A DNA stretch of 60,000 nucleotides from Symbiodinium natans (taxonomy: Eukaryota > Sar > Dinophyceae > Suessiales > Symbiodiniaceae): contig CAJNDS010002512.1 in the NCBI GenBank assembly GCA_905221605.1, positions 752,360 through 812,359 on the forward strand, written 5' to 3'. This document shows, in pieces, positions 41,851-52,329 of this stretch. How positions within the stretch are numbered: the first letter of the stretch is position 1; every line of letters starts with the position of its first letter. The notes below the pieces were generated by a model. That model was not told the origin of the DNA and did not search any database. It was given only the letters and a program-made list of their open reading frames with translations. A program made the translations under genes and the position numbers.

Positions 41851-42432
41851 TTGGGGTGCAGACCCACCAAAAACATCCAGCCCACACAAGCACTGCTGAA
41901 GCAACTGAAGGACCTTGCAGCAGCCTGGACCGACGCCGGTTCCCAGCCTCGAAGGCGGCTCCAAGCATCGGGTTGCAGGGGGCGGGGCTTCTTCCATGCT
42001 GGAAACTTGGAAGCCTTTCCAGGGCTTTGCGCTGCATGCTGTTGCCACACAATGAAACACAGGACTTCAGTGCCCAAGGACTCTTACCTGGGTGTACAAA
42101 GGACTCAGTTTGAATCATCGCCGCATTGCTGTACGTCCTCTCTGCTTGCACAATACGTCTCGTGTCTGTCGGTCGTAACCGAACGATGCCATGCTGGGGA
42201 CCTTGTGCCCCTTCAGAGGTGCAGCCCCTTTCAAACTGTTGTTTGTCGGGCCCGGCTTGGTGCAGGGCACTGGATCGCAGCAGCGATTGCAACGCTTGCT
42301 GCTGAGGCGGGTTGGAGTCTCGAGGATCCTGGAAGGGCAGAAGGGGTCTGGGCCCAGTTGCAAGAGGTGTTTGCGGAAGTGTTGAACGATGGGCTTTGCA
42401 GATGGGCTTGGCTTTTTTCTGCCCGGCGATGA
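41851..42432 (+). CDS. Unknown protein, probable multi-part exon
   Basis: A 193-codon frame; coding character is best at 41890-41960 (ALLKQLKDLAAAWTDAGSQP) and at 42170-42432 (ERCHAGDLVPLQRCSPFQTV, GAGHWIAAAIATLAAEAGWS, EGVWAQLQEVFAEVLNDGLC). The middle may be intronic. The helical, Ala/Leu-rich ending is compatible with a helical-repeat protein but no motif is diagnostic. Three long minus-strand frames overlap (for example one coding RNLPIGIARWFARHSDGNSH near 41600), so strand assignment is moderate only. Confidence 0.33.
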   Translation: MGCRPTKNIQPTQALLKQLKDLAAAWTDAGSQPRRRLQASGCRGRGFFHAGNLEAFPGLCAACCCHTMKHRTSVPKDSYLGVQRTQFESSPHCCTSSLLAQYVSCLSVVTERCHAGDLVPLQRCSPFQTVVCRARLGAGHWIAAAIATLAAEAGWSLEDPGRAEGVWAQLQEVFAEVLNDGLCRWAWLFSARR

Positions 42433-42691
42433 CAGCTCGTTTTTGTCCCATGTGCTAAACTCCCCAGACCACCCTGACCTGTAAAACCTTTCAACTGTGG
42501 GGCCGGATTCTGGGGATTTGCCTGCCTCCTGCAGGTTCTTCCGAGCCAGGGCCATGCCGCAGAGGCTGACGTCGCCGCCAGGTGGAGCTGGCGCTTCGCG
42601 AGGCCCGTCGAAGCCCAAGAAGCACACAACAAACTATGAAGCGAATCCAAATCCCTAGAAACATCAATCAAGTAGATCTGGCTGTTTATGG

Positions 42692-42931
42692 GTGTTCTGG
42701 TGCTGTATTTGTGTCGGCTGCGGGCCTTGGTCTTGTGTCAAAGGGGAATCGGGTATGTTCCCTCCACAAGGTGATCCTTGGCCCCTGGAATGCTCTCTCG
42801 CCAATGAGAACTGTCCCCAAATGGTTCCTGAACAGCACAAATGTGCCTTGGAACGCCCGCGACAAATCCAAGAACTGCTTCCATCCAGGGTGGGGGTCTT
42901 CAAAGAAGATTTCCTTCATGGTTGCTCATGG
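42692..42931 (+). CDS. Candidate exon, Cys-containing, unknown
   Basis: The frame codes PPQGDPWPLECSLANENCPQ, MVPEQHKCALERPRQIQELL and PSRVGVFKEDFLHGCSW, and ends at a strong donor CATGG|GTGAGT. The 5' border is unresolved (acceptor possibly GTGTCAAAG near 42744). No family recognised. Confidence 0.27.
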
Positions 42932-43399
42932 GTGAGTTTCCGTTTGCTGATTTTTTGTTTGTGTGGTTGGTTAGTAGTGCATGAATCCTTCTGCTGTCCC
43001 CCAAGAAACTGATCGCCGCTAGGCGTACTTTGCGCGGGGCATCGCGAAGAGGAGCCGAGGCCGTCTTTTCTTTTGTATGGCGCAGTATGTTTAAACTGGT
43101 GCACTGCAGCGCAACTACGGTTCTGCGTTTCGGGCTGGTCGTGTCTGGGGACTGGGGTAAGGGGACGATATTAAGCCTCAGGACTCAGGACCTTAAGACC
43201 TCATTTCATGGGCGTTTCCAGTTTCATGAAAGTCTTCGACGATAGTTGAGCTTGTTTCCAGGCTTGTTTTTTCGAGTGTGGGAGTTGGCAAGAGCCGCCT
43301 TATGACCCTTACCCATGCTTGACCCCGAAGCTCGAGATGTTCTGCGGCTCACATTCACCCAGGCAAGACCATCAAGTAGTTCACCTCGGCTTCGGCGCT

Positions 43400-43657
43400 T
43401 TAGCCTGTGATTAGTGGGCGAGGGACGGTCGGCAGACCAACATCATCCAACATCCGTACAAACCCATCTGGTAACGTGTAAACAGTGTCAACTAATCCAG
43501 TGATCCACCAAGTTGCATTCAGTGAGCAGAACATGACTACTCCCTTTAGAAACCTGGCGACTTGCATACCCCTGAACACTAAACTCAGCTGATGCCCCAG
43601 TTTTCCGGAAGCCCTTATAGTCTCTAAGACATCGCTCCAAGACATCATTCTTTGCAC
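43400..43657 (-). CDS. Unknown protein, minus-strand ORF or terminal exon
   Basis: On the minus strand, ATG codons at about 43648-43645 open a frame of roughly 80 residues: MMSWSDVLETIRASGKLGHQ, LSLVFRGMQVARFLKGVVMF, CSLNATWWITGLVDTVYTLP, DGFVRMLDDVGLPTVPRPLI, then TAA. A hydrophobic segment (FLKGVVMFCSLNATWWITGL) could be a membrane helix. Reads as genuine protein, without a recognised family. Neighbouring minus-strand exons were not found. Confidence 0.36.
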   Translation of the reverse strand: MQRMMSWSDVLETIRASGKLGHQLSLVFRGMQVARFLKGVVMFCSLNATWWITGLVDTVYTLPDGFVRMLDDVGLPTVPRPLITG

Positions 43658-45144
43658 CCCCTAATCGATACTCACTGCCTTCAACTCAAAGCTGCGAGTT
43701 CAGGCCCTTGCAGCACGTGCTGGGATCTCGGCTCTCCAAGCCATCACCGACAGGTCAGCGCATCGAAAGCTTGACGGGACTAGAGTCTAGGGATGGGATT
43801 CAAGACTGAGAAGCTGTGGGCGAGGCCAGGTTTTGGTCGACTGTGTGGATTATACCGCTCCAATCTGGCAGAAAACAGAAAACCGAACACAGACACAGAG
43901 AGAGAGAGAGGCAGGCAGGCCAGGCTTGCCAGGCAGGCAGGCAAGAAGTGTTGTGTACCTGCAGCTTCAAGAAAAACAGGGCGGCCCGCACCCGCAGAAG
44001 CTCTGTACACTTCGACTGCACAACTTGCCCATGCCTGTGAATCTCAACTCAATCTTTATCCGAATTGCAGCTTTGGCATGTCTGCTTGTGTGCCAGTGGC
44101 GACGGGCATGCGGCAGCTGCACGTCGACGATATGCGCGAGCAAAGAAGGTGGGGCCCCGTGGGTATAGAAGAAAGACAGCACCGCAGAATTGAGGGAGAG
44201 GCTGAGAGGCGTGAGGTCACGGGTTACATGAGCTTCTAACAAGCCGCTCGAAACGCTTCTGAAGCTCTATGGTCCTTAAGCCCCAAACCTTCAACCCCAA
44301 GGCAGGCCTACCAGGCGTGACTATGAGCCTCGCCGGCGACTCCAAGCCCCAATCTACGATTCATCCTAAACGCCTCTACGATGCTGACGCCTCATGCTCA
44401 TCTCCCTTGCCCTCTAAGCCTTAAAGCAAGTTACTTACATCTACCCAGCAAGGAGGCCGAAGAGCGGCTGGGGCCCCAGCACCCGCTGCTTGGGTGAGGA
44501 TGGCTGCATTTTTTCGTTTGGCGTTTCGAGAGAGAGCCCCCGGCACAGAATTTGGGACGCTGAGATTTTGACGAGCTTGGGAGTGTGGCTTAAGGCTGAA
44601 AGGCGCTAAGTGAGGTTTTAAAGTATTGGAATGTATTGGATGCCAACTCCTGTAAACTGGGTTCGTTTCTGAACGTTTCTCGCCTGCACAAGCCCCATCG
44701 AGATGCTAAGTTCAGATATTTCTGAGCTTTCGGTTTCGCCAAGCCCACCCAGGGCTTCATCAGATCAAGCTGTAGAATATCTGAGGCTTGTCCGACAACT
44801 TGCCAGACGATGCCAAGCAGTGCAAGCCTTCTGACCAACGTCGGTCGATTTTGCAGCAAAATGCCTCGAAACCGCTGCAGTGGTGTTTTTCGGGAATGTG
44901 CGATGGGCAAGCCTGCTGCCTGTGCCAAGCTCAACAGCTCCGAGCTCTACAACGCCATGCCGTGCATTGGGGTCTGAGCAAAGTGAAGCACAGTAAACAA
45001 GGTAAGCAAGGGTTCCGGACTCCCGAGGTAGAAAGAGGGTTATGCGAAAGGTCTCGCGTGGCTATGGCGAAAAAGTCTGCCTTCTAGTTGCGGCTCTTGC
45101 TGAACTGTTGAACATTTGTTTGATGGTTTTCGGGTATACAGCTC
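43658..45144. other. No firm gene; GGCA microsatellite
   Basis: A GA tract followed by (GGCA)n occupies 43899-43947. At 44880-44980 a plus frame reads MGKPAACAKLNSSELYNAMP and may be an early exon of the gene at 45.1-46.6 kb. Nothing else is supported. Confidence 0.35.
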
Positions 45145-45355
45145 TTACGAATGTCCAGTTTGCAGAGAGAGCCAACCGCATATTCACTCGCAGGTACTAT
45201 ATGCTGCTGTCTCGCATGCTGCGGCCGCTGCTGGAGCAGCACGTGCCGGATGTTGCCACACTACTTCGGTGCATCAAGGCCTCGCCGTGTTGTGCTGGGA
45301 TGGCATGGATCCGGCATCCAGGAAAGCATTCTGGCATGAGGCCTTGGAATCTTGT
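45145..45355 (+). CDS. Helical-repeat (FASTK/HPR-like) gene, exon 1 of those seen
   Basis: One frame codes LTNVQFAERANRIFTRRYYM, LLSRMLRPLLEQHVPDVATL and LRCI; the next frame continues in the same style with GLAVLCWDGMDPASRKAFWH and EALESC before TAG. A single lost base near CGGTGCATCAAGG would unite them. The pattern of paired Leu-rich helices with Asp/Pro turns resembles heptatricopeptide/FASTK-type repeats that bind RNA in mitochondria or plastids of alveolates. The family call is by style, not by a diagnostic motif. Confidence 0.4.
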
Positions 45356-45516
45356 TAGTGCTGATCAGTGCTCGAATGCCTAGCAGCAGGCCTACCACTG
45401 GGCAGGTTACCACCAGCAACTTGTCCTCAACACCGAGCTTATGGACAGCACCTGAAGAATCAGGATTCGAGCAGGCAGCTTGAGAACCATTTACGCTGTA
45501 GAGACTGTAGAGTTAG

Positions 45517-45612
45517 AAGTCGGCCGTGCAGTTGGTCGTGCTGGATACGCCAGAAGCTGTCATTCCGGTTGATCACGGTAATCCGCAAGCGAGCCTGTAC
45601 AAGCACAGCATG
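45517..45612 (+). CDS. Helical-repeat-like gene, candidate exon
   Basis: Directly after the acceptor TAGAGTTAG the frame codes KSAVQLVVLDTPEAVIPVDH and GNPQASLYKH, then runs to a TGA at about 45632. Strand-rich, clearly protein-like, different in style from the neighbouring helical exons. The donor is unresolved. Its placement in the same gene as the exons around it is inferred from strand and spacing. Confidence 0.38.
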
Positions 45613-45658
45613 ATTATCGTGCCTTGTTGTTGATACCACCTTTCCAATGCTCATCTAG

Positions 45659-45860
45659 AAACAGACGAATACCTGGACAGAAGCAGCCTCATCCAAGGCA
45701 AACGAACTTTTACAGCCCCTTGGGCGGTTTATGTCCGGAATGAGTATCTCCAGCGGGTCCTAGATCTTCATTGCCTCCTGGTGACCCGTGGGCCTAAGCG
45801 ACTGTGGATACCAGACAAAGTGCTTAGCTGTGCTACGATGTCCCGCGTCGTGTCGTGCTG
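45659..45860 (+). CDS. Helical-repeat-like gene, candidate exon
   Basis: After a pyrimidine-rich acceptor (CTCATCTAG) the frame codes TDEYLDRSSLIQGKRTFTAP, WAVYVRNEYLQRVLDLHCLL and VTRGPKRLWIPDKVLSCATM. It stays open to 45966 but coding character fades after about 45860; donors are possible at ACAAA|GTGCTT. Strong codon character. No known domain recognised. Confidence 0.42.
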
Positions 45861-45913
45861 GTGTTGTGAGAGCGAACATGCTCTTCGCGTGAATCTCACG
45901 CACAGTCCACAAG

Positions 45914-45998
45914 CAAGGCCACTTTGCCGCGGTTCTGGCAGAGTCCGTGCCGGGACTCTCCAATGATGAGCTGGTGCAAGCCTGCAGTCTCTTCGCAG
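45914..45998 (+). CDS. Helical-repeat-like gene, candidate exon
   Basis: After CCACAAG the frame codes QGHFAAVLAESVPGLSNDEL and VQACSLFA and ends at TTCGCAG followed by GC, a GC-type donor as used often in dinoflagellates. The phrase L-S-x-x-E-L-V-x-A-C-x-x-F-A is the kind of helix pair seen in FASTK/HPR-like repeats. Confidence 0.38.
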
Positions 45999-46109
45999 GC
46001 AGATGTTCATAGGGAAGCCTGGAAGTCCACTCACATCGCTGCATGGTTTCAACACAGCGCATATTATGAGGTCTGTGCAGTGGCGTTTCGATTTTTCACT
46101 GGTTTTCGT

Positions 46110-46330
46110 AAGGAACCCGCTGAAAGCACATTCTCCCCGCTTCGAGATACTGCAAAAAAGCTCCAAGTCTTGCATGTTATCCTACGGGCCGCAGGTGCCA
46201 CTCAGTACCAAGATCGGTTCTTCCGCACAGTGGAGCAGCGACTTCTCAGCCAAGACATTTCTGAGCTCCATGGCTGCCTTCGGAGATCCCAGTTTACTCG
46301 AGTTAGACTCAGAGCATCAGGGGACGTTGG
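46110..46330 (+). CDS. Helical-repeat-like gene, candidate exon
   Basis: The frame codes LRDTAKKLQVLHVILRAAGA, TQYQDRFFRTVEQRLLSQDI and SELHGCLRR. A helix ending in a Gly-containing turn, then D-x-F-F and a second Leu-rich helix, repeats the pattern of the neighbouring exons. Borders are unresolved (acceptor possibly CTGAAAG at 46125; donor near GATCCCAG). Overlapping minus-strand frames are judged shadows. Confidence 0.4.
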
Positions 46331-46496
46331 CATTTTAAGGTGCGTTTCTGAAGTTCACTGGGATGGTGTGGCCCAATGTGTAGCAAGATTCGTGGCCTGG
46401 AGTTTGGGGGCTTTCAGGCTACTTAGGCGCAAACAAGACCACAGCCTTTTGCCGACCCCAGTCGCAGAGCAAAGGCGCCTAACCCAGTCATGCTTT

Positions 46497-46577
46497 CGAA
46501 GGCTCACGCCGCATCAGCTGAGCTTGATCGCATACGCCTTCACTGCCCATTTGGCCCCTGGGCTCTATGGAATCTAG
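46497..46577 (+). CDS. Helical-repeat-like gene, candidate last exon
   Basis: Codes RRLTPHQLSLIAYAFTAHLA and PGLYGI to TAG. L-T-P-H-Q-L-S-L-I-A-Y-A-F is a typical helix of octo/heptatricopeptide-type RNA-binding repeats. No RAP domain was found downstream, so the gene may continue or be partial. Confidence 0.38.
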   Translation, partial: RRLTPHQLSLIAYAFTAHLAPGLYGI

Positions 46578-49500
46578 TTTCTGTATTTGTCGTCTCTTTC
46601 ATCCTGTGCTTGAAGCTGGAACCCTTGGTGCGGCAGAAGTTCGAGGATGCCACTTGCTATCGGAGTTTGTTTCACATCGTGGAGACCATCAGACAGTCAT
46701 ACCTCGCCTGGTTCATCTGAGTTGTGTGACATGAAGTCCTCAACTGCTAGGCCCTGGTCCCTACCGCAAAATGCAGTCAAAAGCGAGGTTGGTCCGTGGT
46801 TTTTGTGCATCGCGGGGTTTCCGGGCGATGTGTACCGCCTCCAACTCCCAGTCACCGATTCTCTTTGCACATTTTCGCACCGTGGTTCTTTATAGCAGGT
46901 CTTTGCTTCGCGACATTCAGTTCAACATCACTGGCTTTCCTGCCTAATGCACAGGATGGCTCTTCATACTAGTCACTAGCAACTGCATGGGCAGTTGCAA
47001 CAGTGGCCTGCTTTGTTTCAGGCTCTTGATCCTTCCTTCCATCCTGCCTTCCCACAACCCCAGTACAGCTAGAACGGTGTATTTGTGGATGCTGCCTAAA
47101 CTGTTGCACCGCCGCTTCGCGTGCTGCTTCCCAACCAAATTACGCTTCAACTTTCAATGATGACGCGAAATTGCCAATTTCAGCCGTCACTATCACTAGC
47201 CATAGAAAACAACCAACACTCATATTCTCCTTTTTGCTCTCCATCTTTCTTCGTCTCTTTCGCAACTTCGCGTGGACTTGAACCCTAAACCCTAAACCGT
47301 GGGCTTGCGGGGCGAGGGGGCGGGGGGATATCAGCAGGCACCTTTCCACGACCTGCTGCTGTCGCGGATTGCGGATGTCGTAGAGAAGCAGGCTGCGAGC
47401 TCCACCTCGAAACGTTCAAGGGTTTAGGGTTTGGGGTTAAGCATGCAGTCCATACCTTGCCATGACGATTTACTGTTGAGAAACCGCTCCTGTATATCTT
47501 CTGTAAGACTATCAGGGAATCGTTAGGAATGTTTTGGAATATTCCAGATTTATCGGAATATTCTTGAATGACCTGAGACCTGTAATTGAAAAACACTATA
47601 GATGAATGAGTGTACTTGCAGCAGAGACTCTTAGGCGCACAGCAACCGTTTTAACCGTGTCGGCTCCAGGGTTTGGCTATGTAGAAAGATCATCAAAGCC
47701 GCGTTTAAAGTTTCAGGCCTCCATGGTTGGAAGTTGCTGTACAGGTTGACAGTTGCCAGAGTGTCTGTCGGCATTGTCTCCTGTTGTTTGTGTTATCCGA
47801 AATGGTTTGATGCCGGTGCGTGCCTCGCCGCATGAGAGAAATAGGGGAACCCCCACATGTCGTCTCATGTCGTCAGCTGAAGCCCACGAAGCCCTTCCGA
47901 CCTTCGCATATGGTGGAAAACCCTGAAGCACTACACAACACTCGGTGATCAACTCTGCAATGGGGCAGCTTGTTATGAATTCTATTGTTCCATTTCCGAG
48001 CGAGGGCTTGGGCTTAGGAGTTGAAAGGTATTAAGTTTTCAGGCTTTCGCTACCAGGTAGGTGAAAAGCCTGCATTGGCCCTGCATCCTCCACCGACCCG
48101 ATTGGTTCTCCTGCACGTCAGGCCATGGATATGGAACCACGCGATGTGGCAACGTGTTTGCAGTATTTAAAGCCACGTGACGAGTCATGAGGATGCATGT
48201 CTGTGTGTGTGGGTGGGTGTGTATTCGTGTGTGGGCTTGTGTGCATGTGTGTGAGCGTGTGTGCGTGTCTGCGTGTGGGCGTGTGGGCGTGGGGGCGTGG
48301 GGGCGTGAGGCGTGGGGGCGTGCGGGCGCGCGGGCGTGGGGGCGTGGGGGCGTGGGGGCGTGGGGGCGTGGGGCCGCGCACGCGGGAACTCAGGTATGTG
48401 CTCCACAACATTGAGGAAAAAGAACCCATGCAATAATGTAGTACGAAGCATGTGCACGATGGGCACGAGGTTTCGGCTCGCGAAGCAACCCTTGTTTCGA
48501 TCATACTGTACCAACTATCTTTCAAAAGAAGATCACCCGATTGAATGTTACATGTAGCCAACACCGCTGCATGTACGATGGAACGCGGAACAAGGTGCGA
48601 AACTTCTCTGCATGCCCACACACTACTCCTTTCAGGCTCAACGTGAAGGCCTCAATTCCAGCAAAGCGGACCACTTGAGCAAATTTGGGAAAAAGACTGG
48701 CCGCAAGAGCGGGGGCTTCTGTTAGGCTCAACATGATTCTGTGCTTTGCTCAGGTGCGGTGCCTTCGGGCCTTCCACCGGGCTGTGCTGTACTTCCCTGG
48801 CGCCGTGGATGCAGGCGCCAAACTGCATCTCGACCGGTCGACAGAAGTGGAGAACAGTCGAAGAGTCGAAGAGCCCTCCGAGCGGCGGAGGCCTGGCCGC
48901 GTGCAGCGCGCCGCTCTTCCGCGCATGGTTGCTGAGGAAGCCCTCGGAGCTGCGGTGCTCGGAGGCCCTGAGAGATTCGAAGCCTGACTCAGGCTGCCTT
49001 GTTACTTGTTACATGTGCGCATTCGTGATTAGCACGAGCGTGATCCCTGCCTACATGCCCTGTCCCTTAAATTGAAAGCTTCACATGACTTGAAGCGTGT
49101 TTATGACAGCTTTGCTCAGCTTTTCAGGGGCTGAGGTCTATAGGGCCTAGGGGTTCAGAGTTCGCAGAAGGTCCTAGTCGGTCGGGGCTTTGCAAGGGCC
49201 ACGAGATGCAATGTTAGGTTTCTAAAACCATAATAACTGGCAGGCCCGCCCAAATTGCGGAGAAGCCACCAGCAAGGCCAACATGGGAACCAAAAGCACC
49301 TCAACCCAGCTCTTGGAAAGGTAGCAGAGCTCTTGGAATCCGTCGCCTTCTTCGGTGCCGTGGTGGGATTTCGTCACCGTTTCATGTTCATGTCTCCTTT
49401 TCTGTGCGCTGCCGAGGGTCCCGCTGGGTTCCAGACAGGGCTTTCTATAGTGTCGGTTTGGGGTTCATTGGAAGCGGCTTCCACCTGCACCGAGTTCGTG

Positions 49501-49605
49501 CCTTATTTCAAAAACTTAACGAGGCCCTTGTGCTCACAACGCAAGTGCCGCAGCAGTGCTGAACTGAAATCTACAACGCCCTCTAAATCAACAGGTTTTT
49601 TCCAG
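46578..49605. other. Repeats; no firm gene
   Basis: Holds telomere-like phrases at 47281-47298 (AACCCTAAACCCTAAACC) and 47419-47438 (inverted), a GT/GGGGGCGT tract at 48190-48385 and a possible exon near 48753-48985 (RCLRAFHRAVLYFPGAVDAG). Another candidate lies at 49318-49390 (ELLESVAFFGAVVGFRHRF), just before the exon at 49606. Confidence 0.4.
48190..48385 (+). repeat. GTGT tract passing into GGGGGCGT minisatellite
   Basis: Irregular (GT)n with TGTGTGTGGG phrases changes at about 48275 into near-perfect 8-base units GTGGGGGC, about 12 copies. Very G-rich on the plus strand. Long open frames on both strands here (HAPTPPRPHAPT-like on minus) are artefacts. Confidence 0.85.
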
Positions 49606-49704
49606 TGACACGCGATGTGAAGGTGTTGAGACTGATTTGGTGCAAGCGGCCCTGGACTACCTGACCGATCGGGTAGACGAAGTCTCGGTACTTGGGTTGC
49701 AGTG
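49606..49704 (+). CDS. Internal exon, unknown protein (33 codons)
   Basis: Acceptor GGTTTTTTCCAG with a clear pyrimidine tract, donor CAGTG|GTGAGG. The 99 bases code DTRCEGVETDLVQAALDYLT and DRVDEVSVLGLQ with equal codon phase at both ends (two bases of the codon upstream). Acidic, helical. This is one of the best-bordered exons in the window, although it has no Met codon. Family not recognised. Confidence 0.47.
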
Positions 49705-50862
49705 GTGAGGCTTCTCACAGAACCTGAAAGACGTTGGCGCACACACACACACACAGTCTGTGTGAGGCCATTGTGAGGCCTCACTTGGAGAGAACGTGAA
49801 TGCGGAGTGCCCTAAGAAGCCTTGCTCCTGTCTTATTCGGCCTTAGGACCTACAAGACTCAAGACCCAGCTTCGAGAATAATCTGGACACACTCGGGCTG
49901 CTAGGAGAGGGCCTCCATCCAGGTGGTCTTTGCCATGTGCACGACAGGAATCCCAGCTACACATCTGGGTGGCATGGGCTTGGGGTTGCAACGGGCGTCA
50001 GGATTCTGGGGTTTGAAGAGCGTTAACAGTTGCAGGAGTTTCGGATCTCGCGTTGTGGAGAAACTCCCGAAGTCCAAATTGTTATGCCTTGAACCCAACA
50101 AGTACTGCCAACAGCGCCGCAGGGCAGGCAGTTCACCCTGCGACGACGCTTTGGAGGAAGCACTATCTCCCTGAACCTAACAGGAGCTTTGCACCCTTGG
50201 TCCGTTCATCTAATAGTGAAGAGCTATTTTGGGAGCCAGGGTTTTGGTCTGCACAAGCTCCATAGAGCAGGCGCAGTGGCAACGCACTCAAAGTTGCTTC
50301 TCTTCCTGTTCCGCAAGATCGGGGCAGGACCCTGATTCATCATGGTCGCTGCTGCGTAATCCATTGTGCCCCCCTCATCCTCATGACACCCCTGCATTGT
50401 TCACTCAAAGTGCACCTGCGGTGCCGGTTCAGGAGGGTCCCACATAGCTTCCCCATGCCGTTCGGAGTGCTTCATGTTAGCCCTGATGCATAGCTGCTCT
50501 CAGCTCTAGTCTAGTCCCGAGTTCAGAAATAATGGGTGCCTTTGCAGTTCATGTGCTGTTTCATGGGTTCCCCTACTACCCCCCTCTATGCTACCCCCTA
50601 GGTTCCGCCCAGAAGTAACCGGGAGAGGAAGCGCCTGGGAGTCGCAGCGCCTGCGAGTCTTCCACCTCTGGGTGCCGCACCCTCAGCGGGTCAGCGCTGC
50701 CAAAGAAGCATGATTCTTTACGGCGAGGCCACGTAAGACTTTTAACACCGTATAAATAGGTCTCATACGGGAACTACCCTTTGTGGTGCCTGTTTGCGTT
50801 TTGATCTTCGGAACGTGTTTCGTATCGGGTCAACTAACCTGTACTGCCACTCTGTCTGAGGC

Positions 50863-51111
50863 ATGTTGCAAGGACCCCAACTAGCAGACCTATCTTCCAT
50901 TCCCCTACTGCCAGCCAAGAGGTCGCAACTCTTGCAATTTCCCTGGCTGGATGCGCGAATGAAGCGCAGGTGCATCGACGCAGGCAGGGTGTTGGGCGGC
51001 GTTGGCCTTTTGATGTTTGCAGGGTCATGGCATAGCGAACCAAAGCACAATGCCCAAAGCTGCAAACGCGTGACGTCCCGTGATGTTGTATCCTTATTCT
51101 CGATGTGCTGA
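50863..51111 (+). CDS. Candidate small ORF with ATG, unknown
   Basis: ATG at 50863 opens 82 codons: MLQGPQLADLSSIPLLPAKR, SQLLQFPWLDARMKRRCIDA, GRVLGGVGLLMFAGSWHSEP and a basic tail. Coding character is best in the first two thirds. It may be a first exon with a donor near CAGGCAGG|GTGTTG. The overlapping 147-codon minus frame has no better case. Confidence 0.3.
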   Translation: MLQGPQLADLSSIPLLPAKRSQLLQFPWLDARMKRRCIDAGRVLGGVGLLMFAGSWHSEPKHNAQSCKRVTSRDVVSLFSMC

Positions 51112-51346
51112 CTGGACAGACGCAGGCCCTGCAATGACTTGTCATTTTACACACTATGCCGTGTCTGCGGGCCTCGAGGCTCCCATACATCCCAAACACC
51201 CAAAGCTCACAACCCAGTCGAAAGCCACGGCCACAACTTAAAGCCATCAAGCGACTCTGCCGCATGTTTAGATGCATGACCCATCAAAGAGTCCCCAACA
51301 AAGTTTGAGCCAGGCTTGAGAGCCTGGTGCCTTCACCGCCGCGGCT

Positions 51347-51473
51347 ATGGCTGCCCTCATCCAGAGGAGGCACGGGGCTACGAGGGCCTGGCCTCGAGGT
51401 ATTGAGGTGGCTAATTATAGGGTTGCGGGATTGTTGACACCTCTGCGACGGTTGGAGGGGAGCATTGCGCAAG
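51347..51473 (+). CDS. Candidate first exon of gene at 51.3-52.1 kb
   Basis: ATG at 51347 in a good context (GCGGCTATGGCT) codes MAALIQRRHGATRAWPRGIE, VANYRVAGLLTPLRRLEGSI and AQ. Basic, Arg-rich start that could act as an organelle-targeting sequence, an inference. The next exon is in another frame, so a splice or base loss must lie near 51473. Confidence 0.3.
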
Positions 51474-51474
51474 A

Positions 51475-51650
51475 AGCTTCCCCACCCCTCCCAACAACCC
51501 GTACCTGCCGTGTTCGCCCCTGGGCGACACAGCTCTCAAGGTCCGTGAAATATCAGCCGAGCTCACGGCTATGGATGTCCAGCATCGGACCTTTGTGGCT
51601 CTGAAGGCAGGCTCCAGCCGGATGGCGGGTTTTGCGCTTGGGCTTACAAG
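51475..51650 (+). CDS. Exon of unknown protein
   Basis: A Met-poor frame codes NNPYLPCSPLGDTALKVREI, SAELTAMDVQHRTFVALKAG and SSRMAGFALGLT and ends at CTTACAAG|GTGTTA, a good donor (phase 2). Coding character is strong. The 5' border is not resolved; the open frame extends back to about 51450. Confidence 0.43.
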
Positions 51651-51776
51651 GTGTTAGGATGTCCAGTCGTTTGGCGGATCATGGCGGATTGTCGAGCTTG
51701 TTAAGACATTCTTTCTGGGCTGGTTCCCGAACTTGCAGACTCAGACACGTGTGACAAGCTTCATTTGCTCGTGCAG

Positions 51777-52078
51777 ACCCGGCCTACTGTCCTTCTGCCT
51801 CGTGGGAAACTTAGCAGGACACCCCGTACGAAGTCGACATTGCAGTCGGATCGGGGAAGTTCCTTGGTTGGAGATTCAGAGATGGCGCCGCGCAGTTGCA
51901 CGAAACAATCATAGCCGGCACTCTCCTAATCATCACATGCCGGTGGTTTCAGGTATGCGCTGCTGGTGAGCTCGGAAACTGCCCGCAATACCTTGACGCC
52001 TGTGGGGACAACACTCTTGCAGATGAAGCATATGAAGGCAGCCGGCAGGAAAGCAGTTTTTTCCATCGCTCAATCTAA
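51777..52078 (+). CDS. Last exon of unknown protein, with one frameshift
   Basis: After the acceptor GCTCGTGCAG the frame that matches the upstream donor reads PGLLSFCLVGNLAG; from 51818 the coding frame changes to DTPYEVDIAVGSGKFLGWRF, RDGAAQLHETIIAGTLLIIT, CRWFQVCAAGELGNCPQYLD and runs to TAA at 52078. One missing base near TTAGCAGGACACC would join them; alternatively a separate exon starts at the CTTAGCAG acceptor (51817). The hydrophobic segment IIAGTLLIIT may be buried or membrane-associated. Family not recognised. Confidence 0.43.
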
Positions 52079-52217
52079 AGCTATCGGAGAAAGCTGACAC
52101 TCAGTAAGGCGGGCGATATCCCATGCCAGTTGTAGCTGCTTGGGTGACTTGGGTGACGGTTTTCCACTCCTCCGACCAATTTACCCCGCATCGCTGTGGC
52201 TAGTCGGGTGGCAAAAA

Positions 52218-52329
52218 TAACCCTAAACCCTAAACCCGTGACCACTCGCGGACACCTCGACTTAACCCTGCGGAGCGGGTGCTTGTGTGCGCGCAGTGCG
52301 GGTGGCGAAACCCTAAACCCTAAACCCTA
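52218..52329 (+). repeat. Duplicated telomere-like block
   Basis: Two tracts of CCCTAAACCCTAAACCC (52218-52237 and 52308-52329), each preceded by CGGGTGGC (52205 and 52299). The 94-base spacing and shared flank show a direct duplication of flank plus telomere motif. Confidence 0.75.

Noticed and set aside
48118-48621. Long minus-strand frames rich in HAPTPPRPHAPT and HTHTHT
   Set aside because: Direct translation of the GGGGGCGT and GT simple repeats; no protein character outside the repeat.
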